Shown: in pieces, positions 9,776-18,247 of the stretch
Numbering within the stretch: position 1 is the first letter of the stretch
Layout: each line of letters starts with the position of its first letter
From: Centrapalus pauciflorus
Lineage: Eukaryota; Streptophyta; Magnoliopsida; Asterales; Asteraceae
Assembly (NCBI GenBank): GCA_020465985.1
Contig: JAANYP010002824.1
Location: 1 to 64,000 of the forward strand
Length of the DNA: 64,000 bases
Direction: 5' to 3'
Position numbers and translations under genes: made by a program
The notes under the pieces: model-generated
Database searches by the model: none
Told to the model about the DNA's origin: nothing
Seen by the model: only the letters and a program-made list of their open reading frames with translations

Positions 9776-12652
9776 ATGTCAAATCTTCAGAAATTCCTTG
9801 AGATGGATCACGAAGTTGGGAAGGCAAATGCACCGCCTAAGCTGATGAAAGTTGAGGACTATTACTGGTGGAAGGACAGATTTACAGATTTTGTACGATT
9901 CAATGATATGCGCATGTGGGTGTGCATAGATGAAGGGTACATTCCGCCAGTATCTGAAGTTGAAGGCCGTCAAAAGGTCTTGTCATATCAGATGATGAAA
10001 GAGGATGACAAGAAACTATTTGAAGCTGAAAACAAAGCTTTCTCCATAATCCGTATGGCTTTACCTCAAGATATTTTACACACATTTCGGACTCAAAGGA
10101 CGTCGAAGGAACTTTGGGAGTCTCTCCAGAAAAGGTGTGAAGGTAATCCTCGGGTGCGTAGAAAGCGTACAGAGCTGTTGACCCAACAGTTTGCGATTTT
10201 CAAGGCAATTAAGGATGAACAGTTGGATGATATTATCACAAGGTTCTATCATCTGATAACGGAACTTGAAAGTCATGGAATTGAGTATTCGGACACTGAC
10301 AAGAACAACAAGCTTCTTGATGCCCTACCAGCCAAATGGGCTATGTACGTGGCAATGATCAAGCTGAATGAGGACAAATATTATGCTCAATCACTTGATG
10401 ACATTGTGGGAACGTTGAGGGCATATCACTTCGAGATGATTAAGGCTGAGACTGATTACGAGCAAGTCCAGAATCCGGCTATGTATTTTGGAAAGACATC
10501 TAAATCATCAGTGACAGCTGAACCGAAGAGTGCTACAGCGTTTTTCACCGGAGAAACGTCATCGCCACCAGAGTCCGAAGACTCACTGAATCGCGCGTTC
10601 TTAGGGTTAGGAAGATCGGAAGAACCGCAACCTCAAGTCCAACAGGCATCGACCAGTCAGAGCTATTCGAAGATGCCCATGAGCGCAAAGTCAGCGGAAG
10701 AGCATCTGAATCTACTTGCTTCGTTTGTGGCCGCTTATGGAAATTGTGTTCAAGGGAAGATCAATGATCCGGCTCTTTGGGATGAAGATTACGATCAGGT
10801 CGACCCTGATGACTTAGAGGAAATGGATCTTAAATGGCAACTGGCCATGGTGACCCAGAGGGTTAAAAGATTCATTAAGAGAACTGGAAGGAATTTGCAG
10901 ATGAATAACAAGGGGATCGGGTTTGATAAGTCCAAGGTGAAATGCTATAACTGTCAAGGACTAGGACACTTCGCAAGGGAGTGCCAGAGGCCAAAGGTAG
11001 AGACATACCAGGGACAGAGCCAACATCAGGGACAATTCCAAAATCAGTCCCAACAAAGATACCTTCCGAGTTCCTCATCTGGTCAAGCCAATCTAGCGGG
11101 ACTACTATCCAATGTCACTTCTGACAGACAGCTAGATGGTACCTATGACTGGAGTTCACATCCTGAGTCAAATGCTAGAGCTTTCATGGCTGAAGTTACT
11201 GAGAATGGTTGTGAAGAAGACGAGCAGACCACAAGGGACAGCAGTCCGATGTGGGTAGAGAAGGCGAATGATCAGACCGTGCTGGAGTTTGCTGCTCAGA
11301 TGGCCAACGTGGAATCTGATAACTCTAAGGTTAGTCTATCTTACTCTCTATTTCAAGAATTATGTGCTTTGTGTGCTACTTCTAATGATAGGTTAAATCT
11401 AGTCTTAGAATCACATAAAACCATATCTGCTCAAAATGATAACTTAAAAATAGAAAATGCTAGCCTAAATGATATAAAGCAAGATTTAAAAGAAAAGCTT
11501 AAGGCTGACGCTCAAGACGTGGTAGTTCTAAAAGACAAACTCAGCGAGCAGTGTGTTCGGATAGAACTAATGTATGAGCATGTAGAGGCCTTAACAAAAA
11601 GTCTGAAGGACAAGGACATAGAGCTAGCCGAGACCAAGGTTAAGGTAGCAGAGGCAAATAGCAAGCTGGAAAAGTTTAGGAATTCGAGCCTAAACCTAGG
11701 AAAAGTCTTAGATGCCCAAAGACAGTCTAAGAAACCTGTAGGTCTAGGTTTTCATGAAATTCCTCCACCATTCAATGCGAACTATGTGCCTCAGCCTCAG
11801 GAGAAAACTGACAAGTCAGTAGACTTAGAGGACCTACCTGAACCGACACCTGAGCCTACAGTTGATAATACACCTAAGGTGGTTGACTCAACCGTCAAGG
11901 TCAAGAAAGTGAAATTTGTGTCTTCCTCCAGTGAAACACCTGCAGGAAAACAGAAAATTTCATGGGCTGACCAGGTCGAAGAGACAGACACTGTAGATGT
12001 ACCAAAGGCAGTAGACACTAGTGAGACACCTAGATCTAAGGGAACAACCAAAAAGTCCATGGATAAGATGTCTTGCTTTAGATGTCACGAGAAAGGGCAT
12101 GTTGCTTCTCACTGTCCACTTAGGAAAGCAGATGTTACCCCTAAGACAGTGAACCCAACACCTGTTAAGCCCTCACCCAGTGTGGCAAGCAGCAGTAGTT
12201 CTCAACCTACCGAGAAAACTGTGCAGGCCGCACCCAAACAAGTTGTGAAAAACACACCGGTTAAGGTTGGACCAAAGGAAGTGATTAGGACAAATTCACC
12301 GAATCGTGTCAATAATCAATCTAGGTCAGCACCACAACAAGTCTATAGGAGCACCACACCTAGCAGGTCACACACTCCAGTTAGGTCTCATACTCCAGTT
12401 AGACAGTATGCACCGGTAAGAGCTCAAGGATCACAGTCAGAAATGGCATTTAATAGAAATTATTCTAGAGCTCCACAACAAATGCCTACACCACGGCAAA
12501 GAGTGAACTTAAATCACTCGGCACCACAACAGAATTCAGTTCAAAGGCCCAAGTCACCTGAACGGCGAGATGGGTACTTGAAAGAGTTCACGTATGTGGA
12601 CGAGAATGGTATTACCAAGTCAGTCATGGCTTGGGTTCCCCGTGATAACTAA
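9776..12652 (+). CDS. gag: A1 Gag (Copia nucleocapsid polyprotein)
   Basis: 958 codons from an ATG after AAAAG. Residues 1-250 are a Copia capsid-type domain (start MSNLQKFLEMDHE; YYWWKDRF; TFRTQRTSKELWESL). A CCHC knuckle, CYNCQGLGHFAREC, sits near residue 390. A Lys/Glu-rich predicted coiled coil follows (about 520-660), then a second CCHC box, CFRCHEKGHVASHC, near 767 and a Ser/Pro/Arg-rich tail. It packages element RNA into virus-like particles in the cytoplasm. It is longer than simple Copia gags, as in SIRE-like elements. It ends at TAA 12650-12652 in the same frame as pol. The last 79 codons may also act as an intron (12416-12673). Confidence 0.9.
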   Translation: MSNLQKFLEMDHEVGKANAPPKLMKVEDYYWWKDRFTDFVRFNDMRMWVCIDEGYIPPVSEVEGRQKVLSYQMMKEDDKKLFEAENKAFSIIRMALPQDILHTFRTQRTSKELWESLQKRCEGNPRVRRKRTELLTQQFAIFKAIKDEQLDDIITRFYHLITELESHGIEYSDTDKNNKLLDALPAKWAMYVAMIKLNEDKYYAQSLDDIVGTLRAYHFEMIKAETDYEQVQNPAMYFGKTSKSSVTAEPKSATAFFTGETSSPPESEDSLNRAFLGLGRSEEPQPQVQQASTSQSYSKMPMSAKSAEEHLNLLASFVAAYGNCVQGKINDPALWDEDYDQVDPDDLEEMDLKWQLAMVTQRVKRFIKRTGRNLQMNNKGIGFDKSKVKCYNCQGLGHFARECQRPKVETYQGQSQHQGQFQNQSQQRYLPSSSSGQANLAGLLSNVTSDRQLDGTYDWSSHPESNARAFMAEVTENGCEEDEQTTRDSSPMWVEKANDQTVLEFAAQMANVESDNSKVSLSYSLFQELCALCATSNDRLNLVLESHKTISAQNDNLKIENASLNDIKQDLKEKLKADAQDVVVLKDKLSEQCVRIELMYEHVEALTKSLKDKDIELAETKVKVAEANSKLEKFRNSSLNLGKVLDAQRQSKKPVGLGFHEIPPPFNANYVPQPQEKTDKSVDLEDLPEPTPEPTVDNTPKVVDSTVKVKKVKFVSSSSETPAGKQKISWADQVEETDTVDVPKAVDTSETPRSKGTTKKSMDKMSCFRCHEKGHVASHCPLRKADVTPKTVNPTPVKPSPSVASSSSSQPTEKTVQAAPKQVVKNTPVKVGPKEVIRTNSPNRVNNQSRSAPQQVYRSTTPSRSHTPVRSHTPVRQYAPVRAQGSQSEMAFNRNYSRAPQQMPTPRQRVNLNHSAPQQNSVQRPKSPERRDGYLKEFTYVDENGITKSVMAWVPRDN

Positions 12653-12673
12653 CCTATTTTCTTTCATGTGCAG
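12416..12673 (+). other. Candidate gag-pol intron (258 nt, phase 0)
   Basis: The donor ACCG|GTAAGAG (GT at 12416) falls exactly between codons. The acceptor TTTCATGTGCAG|GAG ends at 12673, with CTAAC (12649-12653) about 20 nt upstream as a branch point. Removing these 258 nt (86 codons) deletes the gag stop and joins gag to pol in frame just before the protease. The A3 copy keeps the same donor (52250) and acceptor (51994). Splicing is inferred; no transcript evidence is available here. Confidence 0.45.
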
Positions 12674-15600
12674 GAGATAACTACCGGTCCAAACAACAAG
12701 TGGTTCGTCGACAGTGGTTGCTCCAGGCACATGACGGGGGAAAGAAGTCTTCTCACAGACTTCAAGGGGGGTAATAGGGGATTCGTATCATTCGCGGGTA
12801 ACAAGGGTGGAAATATCACTGGAACTGGAGAAGTCACTAATGGGACGATTACTTTGGATCAAGTTTATCACGTTGATAAACTGGTTCATAATCTCATTAG
12901 TGTCTCTCAAATCTGTGATAAGAAGAACTCGGTGTTATTTACTGACACTGAGGCGTTAGTGCTAAAGCCTGGATTCAAAATACCTGAAGATTGGATATTG
13001 ATGCGGGCGCCAAGGAAGAATGACTTGTACATGCTCGATATGAACAAGCCAGATACTTCGATGGGTCCGATCTGCTTACTATCAAAAGCTTCAGAGACGG
13101 AGTCCGTACTGTGGCACAGACGCATGGCTCACCTGCACCTGAGGAAGATGAATTACATTACGAAGCATGGACTGGTGCAGGGTGTGCCCATGAAAAGTTT
13201 TCAGTTCGAGGATAAGTGTCTACCTTGCATGAAGGGCAAACAACACAAGAAGACACACAAGTCCAAGAAGCAGAATTCCATAGCCTCAACATTCGATCTG
13301 TTGCACATGGACCTTTTCGGCCCAATCAACAAAAGGAGTATTGGAGGTAGTTGGTACTGCTTAGTTATCACCGACGATTACTCACGTTTTTCTTGGGTTT
13401 TCTTTTTAGGTACGAAGGACGAGACGGCTGCAAGGCTCATCGGGTTCTTGGACCAAGTGGAGAACTCATACGGAACTAGGGTTAAATATATTCGTAGTGA
13501 TAATGGAACTGAATTCAAAAACACTGTAATTGGTGTATATTGCCTATCAAAGGGCATAGTGCATCAATTCAGTGCACCATATGAACCTCAACAGAATGGG
13601 GTGGCCGAACGTAAAAATAGAACTTTGATTGAGGCTGCAAGGACTATGCTTTCGGATTCAAAGCTTCCTACCATGTTTTGGGGGGAGGCAGTGAATACCG
13701 CGTGCCACATTTTAAACCGAGTCCTTACAGTCAAATCATTGAACAAAACATGCTATGAAATTTTGAATAAACGGCCACCTAACTTAACTGGATTCGAACC
13801 GTTTGGAGTACCATGCACACTTTTAAGAACAAAACATCAACCGAAGTTTGGTGAAAAGGCTGACGAAGGATACTTCCTAGGTTATGTGCCAAACTCACCA
13901 AACAAACGGGTGTTTAACAAAACAACTGGTACTGTGGAGATTGTGTATAACATTGAAGTCACAAGTTATACACATGAACCCCAAACTGGTCCGGAATGGA
14001 TATTTGACTATGATAAGTTATTTGAGTCATTTAACATTCCTCTGGATGATAATGCAGGTACAATCGAGAAGGACTTGGCGACGTTGCATCTGAACGACGA
14101 TGGCCAAATCTTTCCAAGGACCACGTTCGAATCTACGTCCGAGCCTACTGCGACTGTAGATGGATCTCCAGAAGTTGCTGATCAAGAGGCACCTACCACT
14201 GAGAATCAGACTCAAGCTTCAAGTTCTAACTCTGAGGAAAACGTCCGTGAGGAAGAAAATGTAGAAGCTGAGCCTGTTCCCCCTTTAGGTGAAATAGGAT
14301 CCAACTTAGGAGATAATCTAAGGGTTGATGAAATAGAGACCTCTAGGATTAACAAGAACCATCCAATAGAAAGCATCATAGGAAATCCTAACGAGGGTGT
14401 GAGGACTCGGAGTAGTGTAAATAACAACACCGTGTTGTTGTCAATGATAAACGACTCCGAGGCATATCACACATGTCTATATTCGTGTTTCATATCGCAA
14501 GTAGAGCCCAAAAATGTGCAAATGGCACTTAAGGACAACTCCTGGGTTGAAGCGATGCAGGAAGAACTTTCACAATTTAGGAAACTAGAAGTGTGGGAGT
14601 TAGTTCCGTTACCTCGAGGGGAGATTGCAATAGGAACCAAATGGGTTTTTAAGTGCAAAAGAGACGATCGGGGTATAGTCACCCGCAACAAGGCGAGATT
14701 AGTTGTAAAGGGTTTCAACCAAGAGGAGGGAATCGATTACAACGATGTTTTTGCACCAGTAGCAAGGCTGGAAGCAATTAGGTTGTTTCTAGCGTTTGCC
14801 TCCTTCAAAGGCTTTAAGGTATATCAACTGGACGTTAAGAGTGCTTTCCTGTATGGGAAAGTGAAGGAGTTGGTGTATGTAGAACAACCGCCCGGATTTA
14901 CAGATCCAAAATATCCTGATAGAGTATATCGCTTAGATAAGGCTCTTTATGGATTACATCAGGCACCTAGGGCGTGGTATGAGACTTTATCCAACCATCT
15001 TTTAGAAAACGGTTTTGAAAGAGGTAGGATAGATAGTACTCTATTTGTGAAGAGGAAGGGAGAACACTTTATCTTGGTACAAGTGTACGTCGATGATATC
15101 ATTTTTGGATCATCAGACGAACAGATGTGCAAAGATTTCGAAAAGGTGATGAAGTCTAAGTTCGAAATGAGTGCTACGGGGGAGTTGAATTTCTTTTTAG
15201 GGTTACAAGTTGACCAAAAGAAGGAAGGGATGTTTATCCATCAAACTAAGTATGTCTACGACATATTAGAACGGTTTGGGATGGAGGGAACTAAGTTGAC
15301 TGCCCACTTCAGCACGCCGATTCAAGTGAATCACAATCTCGGGCCGGGTACTGAAAGTGATACCGATGTGGATCCGACTTTATATCGGGCCATGATTGGG
15401 TCACTTATGTATTTAACTGCTTCAAGACCTGACATAATGTTTGCTGTGTGTATTTGTGCTAGGTTTCATGCGAATCCGAAGGAGATGCATATGAAAGATG
15501 TGAAGCGGATTCTACGATACCTCAAGTCGAAACCGAAGCTGGGACTTTGGTATCACGCGGAGGGAGATCTAGAGTTGGAAGCGTTCACAGATTCTGACTA

Positions 15601-16042
15601 CGGAGGATGCAGCTTGACGCGCAAATCTACAACTGGAGGTTGTCAGTTCCTAGGAGGGAGATTGGTGTCCTGGCAATGCAAGAAACAAACATCGGTAGCC
15701 GTGTCAACGTGCGAGGCCGAGTATGTTGCTGCTGGTAGTTGCTGCTCACAGATTCTGTGGATACAACAACAATTGTGGGATTACGGTTTGGCTTATACTC
15801 AAACTCCAATTAGGATAGACAATCAATCTACAATTGCTATAACTAATAATCCAGTTAAACACAGTAAAACAAAGCACATAGACATAAGGCATCATTTTAT
15901 TCGTGATTGTGCTGAAAAGAACTTAATCAAACTGGTAAAAGTGGCAACAGAAGATAATAATGCAGATTTATTTGCCAAAGCGTTTGATAAGTCACGGTTT
16001 GAGTATTTGATTCAACTGAATGGAATGCGCAACCCAGAGTAA
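12653..16042 (+). CDS. pol: A1 Pol (protease, integrase, RT, RNase H)
   Basis: Open from the gag stop, in the gag frame, to TAA at 16042. There is no ATG before the protease: the first codons read PIFFHVQEITTG, so expression needs splicing, readthrough or Gag fusion. Domains in order, numbered from 12668: Copia protease with DSGC at about 15; integrase zinc region (WHRRMAHLH, CLPCMKGKQH) at about 150-190; integrase core with HMDLFGP, SDNGTEF and the NGVAERKNRTLIE glutamate at about 214, 277 and 313; RT from about 625 with VYQLDVKSAFL and YVDD at about 806; RNase H with TDSDYGG at about 974 and a terminal HHFIRD. All catalytic motifs that I can check are present and no lesion is visible. Reverse transcription takes place in particles, with nuclear integration of the cDNA. 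Confidence 0.92.
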   Translation, partial: PIFFHVQEITTGPNNKWFVDSGCSRHMTGERSLLTDFKGGNRGFVSFAGNKGGNITGTGEVTNGTITLDQVYHVDKLVHNLISVSQICDKKNSVLFTDTEALVLKPGFKIPEDWILMRAPRKNDLYMLDMNKPDTSMGPICLLSKASETESVLWHRRMAHLHLRKMNYITKHGLVQGVPMKSFQFEDKCLPCMKGKQHKKTHKSKKQNSIASTFDLLHMDLFGPINKRSIGGSWYCLVITDDYSRFSWVFFLGTKDETAARLIGFLDQVENSYGTRVKYIRSDNGTEFKNTVIGVYCLSKGIVHQFSAPYEPQQNGVAERKNRTLIEAARTMLSDSKLPTMFWGEAVNTACHILNRVLTVKSLNKTCYEILNKRPPNLTGFEPFGVPCTLLRTKHQPKFGEKADEGYFLGYVPNSPNKRVFNKTTGTVEIVYNIEVTSYTHEPQTGPEWIFDYDKLFESFNIPLDDNAGTIEKDLATLHLNDDGQIFPRTTFESTSEPTATVDGSPEVADQEAPTTENQTQASSSNSEENVREEENVEAEPVPPLGEIGSNLGDNLRVDEIETSRINKNHPIESIIGNPNEGVRTRSSVNNNTVLLSMINDSEAYHTCLYSCFISQVEPKNVQMALKDNSWVEAMQEELSQFRKLEVWELVPLPRGEIAIGTKWVFKCKRDDRGIVTRNKARLVVKGFNQEEGIDYNDVFAPVARLEAIRLFLAFASFKGFKVYQLDVKSAFLYGKVKELVYVEQPPGFTDPKYPDRVYRLDKALYGLHQAPRAWYETLSNHLLENGFERGRIDSTLFVKRKGEHFILVQVYVDDIIFGSSDEQMCKDFEKVMKSKFEMSATGELNFFLGLQVDQKKEGMFIHQTKYVYDILERFGMEGTKLTAHFSTPIQVNHNLGPGTESDTDVDPTLYRAMIGSLMYLTASRPDIMFAVCICARFHANPKEMHMKDVKRILRYLKSKPKLGLWYHAEGDLELEAFTDSDYGGCSLTRKSTTGGCQFLGGRLVSWQCKKQTSVAVSTCEAEYVAAGSCCSQILWIQQQLWDYGLAYTQTPIRIDNQSTIAITNNPVKHSKTKHIDIRHHFIRDCAEKNLIKLVKVATEDNNADLFAKAFDKSRFEYLIQLNGMRNPE

Positions 16043-16604
16043 TTTGACCTTAGTAGTATTTTATTTCCTTTTATAGTAGTAGTATTTCTTTCTTTTTATA
16101 GTAACTTTGCTAATTTAGGAAAGTTTCTATTTTTAGTAAGTTTCTATTTTAAGTAAGTTAGTAGGTTAGCTTATTTTACTGCTTTTTCTTACAAAAAAGA
16201 GAAAATTACAAAAATACAAAAAAAGAGAATATCAGAAAAAAGAGTTAGGTCTTAGATACATAGGTTCAAAGTGACGAAAATTAGCACAGTCGTTACAGAC
16301 TCTAAGTGTTTAGGCTTTCACACATAATGCAACTAAATTCTAAGTGTTATACTTTATTTAGTTTGATGTGTTGGTAGGCATAATACATATAGGGAATCTC
16401 AAGGCTAATAAAATATTCTAGAAAAAGTCAAGCGTGTCACTAACTTAGATGTACGACCAATCGGTCTTAATTTTTATGTACAAGACATACAAACATTGAG
16501 TCTAAATGAGGTATGCAAACCTTCTGGGGATGTATGGCAACATCAAATACATCTGAAAATGGAAAGAATAGAAATATCATGTAAAATTGAGAGTCGAAAA
16601 CATG

Positions 16605-16775
16605 CAACTCTATTGTACGTAAGTACAGACCTGTTGTCTCTGTTTAGATTCGGGTTAGCAGACATGTCGCTTTGTTGTACGTCAGTACAGACCTGTCACC
16701 GCTATCTGCTAACTTTAAAAATAAACCTTAAGTCGAACTAAGACACTTTGTTGTATGAAAATACAGACCTGTGTC
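16605..16775 (+). ncRNA. Triple-hairpin structured RNA element (candidate)
   Basis: Three modules at 16605-16636, 16666-16699 and 16742-16775 share one plan: an outer stem of 4-5 bp, a 4x4 internal loop with invariant ACCT on the 3' side, an inner stem TTGTAY/RTACAG, and a tetraloop (GTAA, GTCA, GAAA). Outer stems differ in sequence but pair: CAAC/GTTG; GTCGC/GTCAC with one mismatch; GACAC/GTGTC. Module 2 is enclosed by GTTAGCAGA/TCTGCTAAC (16654-16662 / 16705-16713). A3 carries the same three modules at 48429-48597. The function is unknown; RNA export, packaging or translation control are possibilities. Confidence 0.5.
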
Positions 16776-17408
16776 CGATGTTTGTCTTTTAAAGAAAGTT
16801 TGCAAATACCAACAAGTTAGAATCTTTGTCTGTGTGCCTTGATCATAAAAGTATGTCTATGTCTGCGTCACGTAAGATAATTTCCTGATAAATAAAAAGG
16901 CCAAGGGATATTCCGAAATGTAGAATGTTTAAAAGGGGCAAAATACCAACAATCGGCTAAATAGGTATGTCACGACAAACAAACAAAGGAATAAAAATTC
17001 CTAAGTGTGAAAGTTTAAGTACTGAAAGTTAGTATCAGACATCGCTATCTGATTGAACCTTTCTTAGACTATACTCATCAAAAATATGTTGTTTAGTATT
17101 CAGCTTAGCTTGTAAATTCTTTAAGTTTAGCTTAAGTCTAGAATAAATTTTTTGGTTAAAATTTTATTTTATCTTTATTTTTATTTTTTTTTTACCATAA
17201 TTTATTTTATTTTATTTTAGTTTAGTTTCATTTTTTTACTTAGGTAAAAGGTCAAAAGTTACTGAGGGTGCATTCAAAGTTGGATAAGATAAACAATGCG
17301 TGAATTATCTTGAGTTTAGGGTAAAAGAATTAGCATAGTTTATCTGGTTACACAATACCGTAGAAAAAAGTTGGAAAAGTTGAACTTATTTCAAAATTTT
17401 CGAAATTT

Positions 17409-18090
17409 TTCTAAGTATTGGTAGTTTCGAATCTAAGACAGACTCGAATGAGGAGTAATTCGAATCTGTCAGTAGATTTGAATCTACAGTTAGACTCGAA
17501 GGTTGGTTGTATAAATAGGTCAACAGTGAAGTCATTTAATACTTACTGTTTTCGAATCTATACTCTCGAATCTATATTGGCGATTTCGAATCTGTTCTCG
17601 AGTCTACCGTTTCTCTCCTAAACGACATTTTGTCGACTTTGAAGACGTTGTGTTCGATTCTACAGACACTTCTAGGTATAATCAACGGGATTGTACAAGA
17701 TTTGTGTAGTTTTATACACAATTTTAGGCTAAAACATCAAATTTTGAAGTTTTATGGGTCAAAATAGGGTTTTTGCTAAATTACCAAGATTGGACCTATA
17801 AAAGATCAAATTAAAGACATAAATCATTGATTAGAACCTAGTTGAACTAATGTATGTGATTTACCAAGTTCAAAATGGTTAAAATCTTGGGTTTTTGTTG
17901 AAAAACCAACCGTCGGGGCTTCGAATCTATTCCTGGACCTTCGAATCTGTTCATGGGTTTCTCGAATCTGTCATTAGATTCGAGATGACAATGATATTCG
18001 AATCTGTCCATTAGACTCGAAGAGGGACTCTTCGAATCTGTCCATTACACTCGAATATGGACACTTCGAATCTGTTACTTTCGAATCTGT
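17409..18090 (+). repeat. Second TTCGAATCT motif array upstream of ORF3
   Basis: About 20 TTCGAATCTR/CTCGAATCT variants in two sub-clusters (17424-17660 and 17919-18090). Some are arranged as hairpins, for example CTCGAATCT/AGATTCGAG at 17961-17969 / 17976-17984 (perfect 9 bp, 6-nt loop). 17990-18075 looks like about 30-bp imperfect tandem units. It mirrors the array before gag. Confidence 0.65.
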
Positions 18091-18221
18091 ACTTTATTTA
18101 CTTTGTTTAATTTAAATTTTATTAAACTTGTGAAAATTTAATTGTGTTAGATTTTGTATTTAATCAAGTACAAAATAAAACAAATTTTGAATTTAAACAA
18201 GTTTATTGATTTTTAATAAGT

Positions 18222-18245
18222 CTAACAGTTTTATTTATTGTGCAG
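18222..18245 (+). promoter_or_regulatory. 3' splice-site-like sequence before ORF3
   Basis: CTAAC (18222-18226), a T-rich stretch and GTGCAG ending at 18245 precede the ORF3 ATG by 2 nt. A3 has CTAAT...GTGTAG with the same AG-AT-ATG spacing. It would be the acceptor for a spliced ORF3 mRNA. Confidence 0.45.
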
Positions 18246-18247
18246 AT

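Larger units (their letters stand above)
16043..18247 (+). other. A1 pol-ORF3 spacer (non-coding)
   Basis: 2.2 kb without a supported gene. The first 550 bp are AT-rich. 16605-16775 holds three structured hairpins. 17150-17230 is T/A-rich low complexity. 17409-18090 holds a second TTCGAATCT motif array. The end is a 3' splice-site-like sequence. The corresponding A3 spacer (47004-49156) aligns along its length, so it is a genuine component of the family rather than an insertion. Confidence 0.75.

Noticed and set aside
12653..12673. Simple stop-codon readthrough as the only gag-pol mechanism
   Set aside because: Not excluded, but the base after TAA is C without the CARYYA context of known leaky plant viral stops, and the splice signals explain the conserved sequence better.
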